A model generated the notes under the pieces. The model saw only the letters and a program-made list of their open reading frames with translations. It made no database searches and was not told the origin of the DNA. A stretch of 64,000 nt of DNA from an uncultured Prevotellaceae bacterium. Lineage in GTDB: Bacteria; Bacteroidota; Bacteroidia; Bacteroidales; Bacteroidaceae. The position numbers were made by a program, and so were the translations under genes. The DNA is taken from the NCBI GenBank assembly GCA_900316685.1, contig ONDS01000001.1, positions 124,001 to 188,000 of the forward strand, in the 5' to 3' direction. Positions 43,153-51,000 of this stretch are shown one piece after another; the first letter of the stretch is position 1, and every line of letters begins with the position of its first letter.

Positions 43153-44091
43153 TCTCAGCATGGCGACGAGAGAGCCGTTGCTCTTGTGGCGTGAGAGCTG
43201 TTCGATACGGCGGTCGGCATTGTCGAGGTCGGGCAACACGGATGCTCCCTGCCGGTAACACTCGGCAAGGCTCTTCGCCGCTGCCTGGGTGAGATGCCTC
43301 TGCCGTTCAGCACTGAGGAAGAGGCGTACCGCCTCGTTGATGTCGCGTTTCACACCGTTTCCCGTCATGTGGCGTATGCCCAGTTTGCACTGTGCATAGG
43401 CTATGCCCCCCTGTGCCGCCTCGCGGAGCATCCGCACCGCAGCGGCATCATCCTTGTTCGTGCCCGTGCCACTCTCGAGCATCGCCGAGAGGTAGTATTT
43501 CGCCGCCGCGCTGCCCGCCTTGGCCGCCTGTTGCAACGTCTGCACCGCCGCCTTCGGGTCGCGCTGTTTGTTGTCGCGAGCCCCGAGGCATACGCCCAGC
43601 ATGGTCAGTCCCTCAGGACTGTCGGCAACCTTCACCTGCATGAAATGCTCCGCAGCCAAGGCATAATCCTTGTCTACATAATAAGCCTTGAGCCCTTGCA
43701 GGTAATGGCCGAAGGACTGTTCTTTCTTCTGGTTGTAGAGCCGCAGCATGTCGTCGCGGTGGGTGGAGGCAGCCGTGGCCGACAACCATTGCGCAGCAAG
43801 AAAGTAGTCACACGACAAGCCCGTAGCATTGAGGTAGAAGAGCCCGAGAAACCATGATGCACCGGACACACCGCCCTCCGCCGCCTTTTTCATCCACGGT
43901 GCCGCCTGTTCGCCCTTCTGCGCGTTGAACAAGGAGAGAGCCAGTTGGAATTGCGCCGTGGCATCGCCGGCCTGCGCCTTTTTCAGGATGGCGGAGTCGG
44001 GCGGAAGAGCATTTCCACCAGTCTGGGTTGTCACGGCGAAGGATGGTATCGCCGCGAAAAAACATATAATCAAGAATAGTTTTGTTTTCAT
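43132..44091 (-). CDS. secreted Sel1-like repeat protein
   Basis: The 319-residue product has a signal peptide (LFLIICFFAAIPSFA) and several Sel1-type helical repeats of ~36 residues, for example AQFQLALSLFNAQKGEQAAPWM, AAKYYLSAMLESGTGTNKDD and AQCKLGIRHMTGNGVKRDIN. Such repeats mediate protein-protein contacts, often in envelope signalling. It sits between the PP2C phosphatase gene and SUMF1 copy B. Its last residues and stop come from an octamer repeat. No enzymatic motif is seen. Confidence 0.85.
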   Translation of the reverse strand: MKTKLFLIICFFAAIPSFAVTTQTGGNALPPDSAILKKAQAGDATAQFQLALSLFNAQKGEQAAPWMKKAAEGGVSGASWFLGLFYLNATGLSCDYFLAAQWLSATAASTHRDDMLRLYNQKKEQSFGHYLQGLKAYYVDKDYALAAEHFMQVKVADSPEGLTMLGVCLGARDNKQRDPKAAVQTLQQAAKAGSAAAKYYLSAMLESGTGTNKDDAAAVRMLREAAQGGIAYAQCKLGIRHMTGNGVKRDINEAVRLFLSAERQRHLTQAAAKSLAECYRQGASVLPDLDNADRRIEQLSRHKSNGSLVAMLRTLNVEH

Positions 44092-44174
44092 TGTCTTTCT
44101 TTAAAAATACGAATTAAGCGAATGGCGGGCGGGCACGGCGGCACCGCCCCTACAAAGGACGAGAACACTCGTCA

Positions 44175-45092
44175 CTAACCAAAGATACGCTTGATCCACG
44201 AAGTCTTTTTAGTTTTTGGCTCGGGATTGATATCCGCCGTTCCCTTCCGTGGATAAGTCATCCGCTTGGTAGCAGCCTGACCGTCGTTGTCAGGCTGTTG
44301 ATCGGTCTGTATCGTTTGCTGTTTGGGGGCATCATCCACGTGGTCGATGCCGATGAGCCATGCCGTATTGTTGTCGGAGCTGTTGGAGCATAGGGCGGCC
44401 AAGGTGGTCATCTTGTCGGCGAGAGAGGTCGACGCCTCGTTGAGCAGTGCGAGTAGCTGGTCGTCGGTGATGCAGTTGAGCACGCCGTCGGAGCAGAGCA
44501 GGAAGTAGTCGCCCGCCTGTATGTCGTCGGTGCGCATGACCGTGGCCTGGTGCCTAAAATGCTCGCTGTCCACCGCCTCCATATAGCGTGTGATGACATG
44601 CTGTTGCGGATGGTCCACCCCCTCTTCGGGCGTCACCACCCCGTTGTGCACCATGGAGTTGACCAGAGAGTGGTCGTCGGAGCGGTAGAGGAGTCCTTTG
44701 GCTGGCCGAATCTGGTAGATGCGGCTGTCGCCGATATGCGCCATGGTGCAGCCCGCCCCATGGAAGCAAACGAAGGTGAGCGTGGTGGCCATGCCCTTGT
44801 TGTCGTCGTTCGATAGTTTGTCGAGTGCCATATAGGCATGGTGCAAGGCTTGTGCGAACTGCTCGTTGGTGAAGTCGGCATCGAACGAGTTTTTTGCGAG
44901 TGCCTCGGCGAAGGCCTTGCACACGGCATGGCTCGCCACCTCGCCACGGGCGTTGCCCCCCACCCCGTCGCACACGATAAAGAAACGCTGTTTGTCTGTG
45001 GCCGTATTGCTGTCGGGCCACCGCGCGTCCTCTTGATGGTCGCGCTGTCCCAGTTGGCAGAAAGACTGGGCTTCAAGGATATGTACACGCAT
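44175..45092 (-). CDS. PP2C-family Ser/Thr protein phosphatase
   Basis: The 305-residue protein would remove phosphate from Ser/Thr residues and is the natural counterpart of the kinase at 48928. Metal-binding motifs are visible: GQRDHQEDA near residue 17, VCDGVGGNARGE near 42, MAHIGDSRIYQI, LLCSDGVLN and a late NNTAWL. About 60 low-complexity polar residues follow the catalytic domain and end in KKTSWIKRIFG, which may be a membrane- or partner-binding tail. Its start lies 4 bp after the FHA gene's stop, implying co-translation. Confidence 0.92.
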   Translation of the reverse strand: MRVHILEAQSFCQLGQRDHQEDARWPDSNTATDKQRFFIVCDGVGGNARGEVASHAVCKAFAEALAKNSFDADFTNEQFAQALHHAYMALDKLSNDDNKGMATTLTFVCFHGAGCTMAHIGDSRIYQIRPAKGLLYRSDDHSLVNSMVHNGVVTPEEGVDHPQQHVITRYMEAVDSEHFRHQATVMRTDDIQAGDYFLLCSDGVLNCITDDQLLALLNEASTSLADKMTTLAALCSNSSDNNTAWLIGIDHVDDAPKQQTIQTDQQPDNDGQAATKRMTYPRKGTADINPEPKTKKTSWIKRIFG

Positions 45093-45096
45093 GGTC

Positions 45097-45798
45097 TTAA
45101 TCGCTTTTGAAGGTCAGGAAAGTGTTGTATCCCAAGGCGATGGTGTCACCGTAATTGATATACACGCTTTCGCCCTCTTTCAGTTCCTCGCCGTTGACCA
45201 CCACGGGGTTGGCCGTCTTGAGCACGGTGAGTTTATAGAAATGTCCTTTGCTGGCTTTCTGCACGTCGATGCGCACCGACTGCCGGCTCATGTACTCATC
45301 GTCGAACATCAAGTCTGATGGACGCTCGTCGTCTTGCCTTCCGATGGTGTTCGCCCCCATGTGGAGCACATATTTCTTACGGCTGAAGAAACCTCCCCAC
45401 ACCAGTTTGGCCTTACCCTCGAGGCCCTTGGGCATCTTCACCTTCACCGTCTTGGTGACCGTCTTCATGGTGGGCTTCGGTGAGTCGTCGACAGGCTGCT
45501 GTGCCGTACCGACCGGTTTTGGTTGAGCCATGGGCATCGGCCGTGTCACCGCCTGTGCCGCCTCTTCGCGTGTGATGGCCCTGCTGACGATGACGGCCTT
45601 GCAATAGATGCACTTCGTCTTCAGCGGTTTGGTGTCAGCCGGCGTGATGACTACCGTGCCTCCACATTCCGGACACTTGGTCTGGTAAACCTGTCCTATG
45701 ACTCCCGGTCGTTTGATGCCATATACATGCTCGTAGTTCTTGAGTTTCTGCGGGGTGCCGAGAAAGGGAATTCCCCTATTGTCATTATCCTGTGACAT
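45097..45798 (-). CDS. zinc-ribbon plus FHA-domain protein
   Basis: From the ATG at 45798 the product is 233 residues. Residues ~30-65 contain a zinc ribbon (CPECGGTVVI and CIYCKAVIV). After a Pro/Thr-rich linker, residues ~150-233 resemble an FHA phosphothreonine-binding domain (MGANTIGRQDDERPSDLMF, EYMSRQSVRIDV, VVVNGEEL). The FHA serine/arginine pair is present; the usual SxxH is changed to SRQSV. The upstream 53 codons of the frame are the acidic gene read in another frame. It is tightly spaced with the phosphatase and probably binds phosphorylated partners of the cluster kinase. Confidence 0.88.
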   Translation of the reverse strand: MSQDNDNRGIPFLGTPQKLKNYEHVYGIKRPGVIGQVYQTKCPECGGTVVITPADTKPLKTKCIYCKAVIVSRAITREEAAQAVTRPMPMAQPKPVGTAQQPVDDSPKPTMKTVTKTVKVKMPKGLEGKAKLVWGGFFSRKKYVLHMGANTIGRQDDERPSDLMFDDEYMSRQSVRIDVQKASKGHFYKLTVLKTANPVVVNGEELKEGESVYINYGDTIALGYNTFLTFKSD

Positions 45799-45823
45799 AA
45801 TGTTGATTGTTAGGTAGTGTATG

Positions 45824-46819
45824 TTAAGCCAGCACCGTATCGTCGTCGGCCTCCTCCTCTTCGTCGTCGCTGATGTCGTCGGCCAGGTCTTCATCGTCGC
45901 TGTCATCGTCGGCCTCCGCCAGTTCATCGATGTCATCCAGCTCGTCGAGGTCGTCATCGGCGATCATCATCTCTTTTTCCGCCTCATTGTCGTCGAGGTC
46001 GTCGAGCATCGCCATGAGCATCTCGTCGGTATCGATGATGTCGTCGGCGGGGTCGTCACCCATCGCCACAAATTCCTCCGTGGGCGGTAGGTATCCCGCG
46101 CTATCGTCGCTCATCTCCACGAGGTCGGCCAGCGTGGCTCCCCCCTCGGCTGTCGCCACGAGGTTGCCATCGAGGTCGAGCACATCACTGAACACGCCGT
46201 CGCCATCGAGGTCGGCCAGCATGTATTTGTCGCCGTCGGGCGTATGGAACTGAGCCACCACCCTCTGGCTACCGTCAGCGGTTTCCATCGCCGTAAGGTT
46301 GTCGACATTGATGAGTCCCGCTTCGTCGATGTCGTCGGGGTCGACAAGGCTGTCCTTGAGTATCTGACTGGCCTCGTCGTCGGGGGTGAGCCCTTCCATC
46401 AGCGACTCCTCCTTGGCCAGCGTCTCCACCTCATCGTCGGGCATGAGTCCCTCCATCAACGACTCCTCCTTTTCCAAATCGCCGAAGAGCAGTTCTTCGA
46501 GTTGCTCATCTTGCGGATCCTCAGGTAGTGGTTCTTGCGGCTCGGCAGGCTGTTGCGTGGCAGCGGTATAGTGCACTTCGGCCTGTGCGGTAGGTTGCGC
46601 TTCCGCCGTTGTTGCCTGTTCCTCTTGTGAGTGAAGGTTGGCAGGTCCCACCGCCTCGGTCTCTTCATCACCCTGGGTTGCGGCGGCGATGCCTGCTCCA
46701 GCCGCTACCGACGCCACCCCTCCGGCCGTTGTCCCGGCAATGATGGTCTTTTTGCTGGGACCTTCTTTTTTACCTTCCTGGCTCTTTTTGGTCTTGAACT
46801 TGAATTTCTTTGTTTCCAT
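45824..46819 (-). CDS. very acidic protein with one hydrophobic segment
   Basis: The 331-residue product has a basic N-terminus (KKFKFKTKK), a small-residue hydrophobic stretch (IIAGTTAGGVASVAAGAGIA), then about 280 residues dominated by Asp and Glu. A repeated unit reads ESLMEGLMPDDE / ESLMEGLTPDDE. The middle contains DLDGDGVFSDVLDLDGN, two overlapping loops like the calcium-binding dockerin/EF-hand pattern. The end is a nearly pure acidic tract (DDDSDDEDLADDISDDEEEE). I do not recognise the family. It could be a calcium-sensing or scaffold component of the kinase cluster; this is inference. Confidence 0.75.
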   Translation of the reverse strand: METKKFKFKTKKSQEGKKEGPSKKTIIAGTTAGGVASVAAGAGIAAATQGDEETEAVGPANLHSQEEQATTAEAQPTAQAEVHYTAATQQPAEPQEPLPEDPQDEQLEELLFGDLEKEESLMEGLMPDDEVETLAKEESLMEGLTPDDEASQILKDSLVDPDDIDEAGLINVDNLTAMETADGSQRVVAQFHTPDGDKYMLADLDGDGVFSDVLDLDGNLVATAEGGATLADLVEMSDDSAGYLPPTEEFVAMGDDPADDIIDTDEMLMAMLDDLDDNEAEKEMMIADDDLDELDDIDELAEADDDSDDEDLADDISDDEEEEADDDTVLA

Positions 46820-46981
46820 GATGTTAAATAGGCTATTGTTCTACTTTTTTATGCTGCAAAGATAATGAATTATGTGGCCGCCGTCAAGGATTACGTCACG
46901 AGTTATGACGAAACGGGGGTGTTTTTCTTACGAAGTGGGGTGATTTAGTCGACCGAAATAAGGCTCGTCAAACGACAATCA

Positions 46982-47785
46982 TCATTGATTCCATTGCGTG
47001 ATAATCTTGTTGTATGCCGAACGAGGGGCGATGAGTTGCGGATGTTGTACCTTTCCGTATTGCTTCGTCATACGTGTCACATGGTCGTAGATATGCCTGT
47101 AGAGTTCGTAGAGGGTCACGCCGTTGTCTTTCGTGCCGTCGGGTCCTTTGCTGGTCCATCCGTCGGCTCGTCCTCTCAATCCCGTTTTCAGTGCCTGTGT
47201 GAAATGGCCGTTTCCCGTCAAGTAGTCTTCATAGGAATATTCGTCGGCACGACATCCCATGATGAAAGAGATGCCCCGTTGCTTGGCCTCTTCGCCCCAT
47301 TCCTCATAAGACCCCTTTAGATCAGAGGCGACACTGCCGGAGTGGCATGCGTCGATGATGCAAACGATGTTTTGCGCCTTTGCCTGCATGAGCATGCCCA
47401 TGAGGTCGTGATAGGAGAGCAGGGAGAGGTCATGCATGACGAGTCCGCCAGGTTTGCCATGTCCGGCGAAGAAGAAGATGATGGTATCCTCGGGCTTTGA
47501 CAATTGCACGATGGCATCCACCTTCTCGCTGATGTTGTCGCGCATCACATAACGGCTTGTGAGTTTGGTGACGACGAACCCCTGCTTCTTGAAGATGGTG
47601 TCGAGCTCCTTCACATCTCTCGTCGAGAAATTCAGGTTGGCCTTGCGCTCCTGGTATTTCGAGATACCCGTGAGGAGCACGTAAGTTTTCTGGGCGCTGG
47701 CACAGATGGCCAAGCAAACAAGCAAAGAGAGGATCAACAGTTTTTTCAAAATGATTGATTCTTGTCTATTTACATAAATTGACAT
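46982..47785 (-). CDS. secreted caspase-like (C14) cysteine protease
   Basis: The 267-residue product has a signal peptide (LLILSLLVCLAICASA, then QKTYVLLTGISKYQ) and a complete caspase-type p20 fold. The catalytic histidine is in FFFAGHGKPGG (near residue 110) and the cysteine in CIIDACHSGSVASD (near residue 146). The ATG at 47785 is used; a GTG two codons earlier is also open. No other domain is attached, and export suggests a periplasmic role. It lies inside the kinase/FHA/phosphatase block, downstream of a long heptamer array. Bacterial caspases often act in regulated death or signalling, but the substrate is unknown. Confidence 0.9.
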   Translation of the reverse strand: MSIYVNRQESIILKKLLILSLLVCLAICASAQKTYVLLTGISKYQERKANLNFSTRDVKELDTIFKKQGFVVTKLTSRYVMRDNISEKVDAIVQLSKPEDTIIFFFAGHGKPGGLVMHDLSLLSYHDLMGMLMQAKAQNIVCIIDACHSGSVASDLKGSYEEWGEEAKQRGISFIMGCRADEYSYEDYLTGNGHFTQALKTGLRGRADGWTSKGPDGTKDNGVTLYELYRHIYDHVTRMTKQYGKVQHPQLIAPRSAYNKIITQWNQ

Positions 47786-47926
47786 AAACACTCAACACTC
47801 AACACTCAACACTAAACACTAAACATTCAACACTCAACACTCAACATTCAACACTCAACACTCAACACTCAACACTCAACACTCAACATTCAACACTCAA
47901 CACTCAACATTCAACACTCAACACTA
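47786..47926. repeat. AACACTC heptamer array, about 20 units
   Basis: About 140 bp of tandem AACACTC, AACATTC and AACACTA units separate the FHA/membrane gene from the caspase gene. The TAG stop of the FHA gene at 47924-47926 is read from the terminal AACACTA unit. Confidence 0.92.
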
Positions 47927-48547
47927 CCTCTTGCATTTCTGGCACCGCATGTTCCTGATTTCCGCCGATGTGAGTTTGTGTGAGCAGCCCGGGTTGGGAC
48001 AATGGTGGAATCGTTCGTATTTCTTCTTCAGCCGTTTCTTCGAACCGTTGGCGTCGTAGATGGCGGCGAAGAAGGTCGACAGAATGGTGCCGCTTCTGAG
48101 GATCCACAGGCTCATCTGGTTTTCAATAGCGATGGAGAAGACGACGATGACAATGTTGATGGCAAAGATGACCCACTTGATGATACGTGCCTTTTTGTCG
48201 ATGGCCTCGAGTTTCTCTTCGTATTCATCTTCCTTCTCGTTGATGAACTCATATTCCTCGGTGAAGCTGCCGGGATTGAGCAGTTGGCGGGCATAGAAGG
48301 AGCAGCCTTTGGAGTTGTCGGGACCGAGGGAGATGAAGGTCATGGGCGTGATGGATTTCTTGCCCACGGGAACCATCATGCCATTGTCGTCGCGCACGAA
48401 TGTGCCATTGGTGGAGTCGAGGTCGCGCAAGGTCCATACCGCATGGTCGCCCTCGCCGATGATTTCCACCTCGGCATGTTGTCTGCTCACGGCATTGCCA
48501 CTGATCTTGAAAGGTTGCTGTCCTTCCGTTCCTATGATGATTTTCAT
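47924..48547 (-). CDS. FHA-domain membrane protein with C-terminal zinc ribbon
   Basis: The 207-residue protein starts with a compact FHA domain (FKISGNAVSRQHAEVEI, LRDLDSTNGTFV), in which the canonical phosphothreonine-binding residues are present. Two membrane segments follow at ~135-175 (WVIFAINIVIVVFSIAI and ILSTFFAAIYDA). The end is a short zinc ribbon (CPNPGCSHKL and CQKCKR). The ATG overlaps the LytTR gene stop as ATGA. It is likely a membrane receptor for phosphorylated proteins of the cluster. Confidence 0.9.
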   Translation of the reverse strand: MKIIIGTEGQQPFKISGNAVSRQHAEVEIIGEGDHAVWTLRDLDSTNGTFVRDDNGMMVPVGKKSITPMTFISLGPDNSKGCSFYARQLLNPGSFTEEYEFINEKEDEYEEKLEAIDKKARIIKWVIFAINIVIVVFSIAIENQMSLWILRSGTILSTFFAAIYDANGSKKRLKKKYERFHHCPNPGCSHKLTSAEIRNMRCQKCKR

Positions 48548-48918
48548 ACGAGGCCTCCTTTCTTTTCCATCGACATGGCGATGGCTTTCTTGTATGTCTT
48601 GACAATGGGTTTGGGCAGGTTGAGACGAATCTCCTCCTTGGAGCCGTCGGTGAGGATGACGAGTTGTTTCATGATGTCGATTTTATATAGATAACGATGG
48701 TTGACGATGAGGCTTCGCCCGAGTCTCACGAAGCGTGTCTGCACCTCTTTGTGGGCATGAAGGATCTGTTCGAGTTTGCTGATGCCATGTGGCAGCATAA
48801 ATTCCCGCTTAGTGATGTATACCACCTTGGAATAGTTGCCGTCGGCCTGTATCACGGCTATCAAGTCCGTGTCGACACAGGTCATCTCATCACGTGAGTT
48901 GAAATAGATTTTTGCCAT
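48544..48918 (-). CDS. stand-alone LytTR-domain DNA-binding protein
   Basis: The 124-residue product is almost only a LytTR domain (LIAVIQADGNYSKVVY, HGISKLEQIL, RFVRLGRSLIVNHRYLYKI). LytTR domains bind DNA as beta-folds and normally follow a response-regulator receiver domain, which is absent here. It lies 9 bp after the kinase gene and overlaps the FHA gene by 4 bp. It may be the transcriptional output of the kinase system, perhaps through phosphorylation by the kinase itself. Confidence 0.9.
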   Translation of the reverse strand: MAKIYFNSRDEMTCVDTDLIAVIQADGNYSKVVYITKREFMLPHGISKLEQILHAHKEVQTRFVRLGRSLIVNHRYLYKIDIMKQLVILTDGSKEEIRLNLPKPIVKTYKKAIAMSMEKKGGLV

Positions 48919-48927
48919 AGCCGAGGG

Positions 48928-50847
48928 TTAATTACCATGTATCTCATCCATGATGGCCTGCCTGCGTATTTCCTTCAAGATATCGTCGGCGGATCGTTTT
49001 TTCGTTTCTGACTTGGTCGACGGCTTTGGTGTGGAAGTAGGCTGCGTGGCCGGAGCGGTTGCTTTTGGCTTCGACGGCTGCGAGGCGGAAGCCGCTGCGG
49101 ACTTGGCAGCAGGAGTGGCTGCAGGCTTGGCAGCAGGAGCCGCTGCAGGCTCTGCCGGGGCTGCGGCTTGCTGTGTTTCTTCCTGTGGTGTCGTTGTCTC
49201 CTCGGCTACTGCGGCTTGCTCTTCGGCAGGGGGCTCTGCGACGGCAGCGGTGTCGGCGACGGCTGTCGTGTCGGCAACCGCTATCTCCTCACCTTGCAAG
49301 GAGCCGCTGCTCTCAAACAAGCCTTTCAACGTCGGGGCGAGGAGGATGATGGCACCTATGACGAGGGCTGCAAGAGCCGTCCACATCAACGGTTTCTTCG
49401 CTTTCTGCCATCCGTTGGCCAGTCCTTCGGTGGCGGCGGCAGCGGAGGCCGAGGCCGACTCCTTCATGCGCCGCATGGCCTTCGAGGCACTGCTCTCGGG
49501 TCGGAAGCGCGTGTCGCACACGCCATAGAAGGTGCCGTTGGCCTCGAAGGTCTCACGTTCGAGGTGGTTGCCATGTTGGACGGCCTGTCCCACCTCCGAC
49601 AGTTCCATCGTTTTCGTGGCCTGTTCCCAGAACGACGACATGCCGTCGCCATCATTGGCATGGACCACGGTATTGTCGGACTGTCGCTTTGACAGTCCCT
49701 TGACGAAGCGTTCGAGCACCTGGTATTGGAACACCTTGGTAACGTTGTCGCCCTCGGAGCTCGCATTGTCCTGGTAGGGCACGGCATCGTAAAGGATATA
49801 GTTGGCGTTCACCTCGCGCACGTCGGTGATGAGGAAGGTGGCATGGGGACTGACAAGTTTGAAGCCACGGGGCAGCGAGATGCTGTCTTCCAGCTCCTCG
49901 AGCAGGCGCGTGGCCGACGGCGTACGACGCGACGGTTCCTTCGTCATGGCGTGGAGGATGGCCGCCCGCGTGCGCTGGCTCAGGTTGTCGGGAAGCATCT
50001 CTTCCAGCTGTGAGCGTTCGAGGATGAGCGACAAGGGGGGCACGGTGCCCGTGAGAAGGTAGAAGAGCGTGGCTCCCAAGGCGTAGACATCGATCTTCGG
50101 CTGGAAATCCGTCACCGCACCATACTGCTCGATGGGCGAAAAGCCGTCGGTGCGGCCGAACGACGTGTGCGTGGTGGTGAGGTTGCCCTTGCGGTCGAAG
50201 TGCAGCGACACGCCGAAATCGATGAGCACCGGCTCCTCGTACTGCGTCTTCAGGTCGCGCCGCATGACGATGTTCTCCGGCTTGATGTCCATGTGGAGGA
50301 TGCCGTGGCGGTGGATATAAGCCACGGCCTGGCAGATGGGACGCATGTAGGAGAGTGCCTGTTCCTCGCCCATGGGTGCCTTGGACTTGATGCTGCCGCC
50401 GTCGAGGTACTGCATGACGAAGTAGGCCGTGTTGTTCGCCTCGATGACCTCATTGACGGGCACTACATGACGCCAACCCTCGTTCTGCTTATCGTTGGGG
50501 TTCTTCACGTGGCATATCTGGTGAAGCAGACGGCCTTCCTTGATGAAGTCCTTCAGGCTGTCCTCAACATCTGCCTTGGCCTCGATGGAATACTCCACCG
50601 TCTTACCGTCGGAGGCACGATGGCAACGGCCGCGCACGAAATGTTCTTTGATGGCGAACCATGCCTTCATCTCTATCTGGCCGTAGCGGATGATGGCCCA
50701 CACCTTGTAGGTGATGCCGAAACCACCTTGACCGAGCACTTCCTCGATATGATACTGGTAACGTTCGCCCGCTCGTCCGTCTCTCATATCACCGCCTTCG
50801 ATCACGGTGCCGGGAGGTAGCGGGAATTCATATTGTTTTTCTGGCAT
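48928..50847 (-). CDS. Hanks-type Ser/Thr protein kinase with one membrane segment
   Basis: The 639-residue product, from the ATG at 50847, has an N-terminal kinase domain with the glycine loop VLGQGGFGITYKVW, the ATP lysine in WFAIKEHF, the catalytic loop HRHGILHMDIKPENIVM, the DFG in VLIDFGVSLHF and KIDVYALGATLFYLLTG. The catalytic loop reads HMD instead of HRD, so it is a non-RD kinase. A membrane helix lies near residue 520 (WTALAALVIGAIILLAPTL), and the outer part is Ala/Pro/Thr-rich low complexity. It is the first gene of the kinase/LytTR/FHA/caspase/PP2C block. A -7-like TACCTTTG lies at 50879-50872. Confidence 0.93.
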   Translation of the reverse strand: MPEKQYEFPLPPGTVIEGGDMRDGRAGERYQYHIEEVLGQGGFGITYKVWAIIRYGQIEMKAWFAIKEHFVRGRCHRASDGKTVEYSIEAKADVEDSLKDFIKEGRLLHQICHVKNPNDKQNEGWRHVVPVNEVIEANNTAYFVMQYLDGGSIKSKAPMGEEQALSYMRPICQAVAYIHRHGILHMDIKPENIVMRRDLKTQYEEPVLIDFGVSLHFDRKGNLTTTHTSFGRTDGFSPIEQYGAVTDFQPKIDVYALGATLFYLLTGTVPPLSLILERSQLEEMLPDNLSQRTRAAILHAMTKEPSRRTPSATRLLEELEDSISLPRGFKLVSPHATFLITDVREVNANYILYDAVPYQDNASSEGDNVTKVFQYQVLERFVKGLSKRQSDNTVVHANDGDGMSSFWEQATKTMELSEVGQAVQHGNHLERETFEANGTFYGVCDTRFRPESSASKAMRRMKESASASAAAATEGLANGWQKAKKPLMWTALAALVIGAIILLAPTLKGLFESSGSLQGEEIAVADTTAVADTAAVAEPPAEEQAAVAEETTTPQEETQQAAAPAEPAAAPAAKPAATPAAKSAAASASQPSKPKATAPATQPTSTPKPSTKSETKKRSADDILKEIRRQAIMDEIHGN

Positions 50848-51000
50848 ATTATATTGTTTTGCAAGTAAATGCAAAGGTAATGGATTTTTTTGACAATAGT
50901 ACGTTATTGTGAAATTATTTTTCAGAACATGATCAAAGGAACTAAATTTCCAGACACGTGAACAAAGGGATAGGTATCATCTGTGTAGGGGCGGTGTCGC
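50848..51000. other. upstream region of the kinase gene
   Basis: No gene is seen. It holds the likely kinase promoter (TACCTTTG at 50872-50879, minus strand) and a short GGGGCGGTGTCGCCCC palindrome at about 50988-51003. Confidence 0.55.

Noticed and set aside
47786-47926. possible CRISPR array
   Set aside because: The repeats are contiguous heptamers without spacers, and no cas gene is present.
44175-50847. type VI secretion regulatory module
   Set aside because: Kinase, PP2C and FHA genes are present, but no Tss, Hcp, VgrG or ClpV gene is seen in the window.
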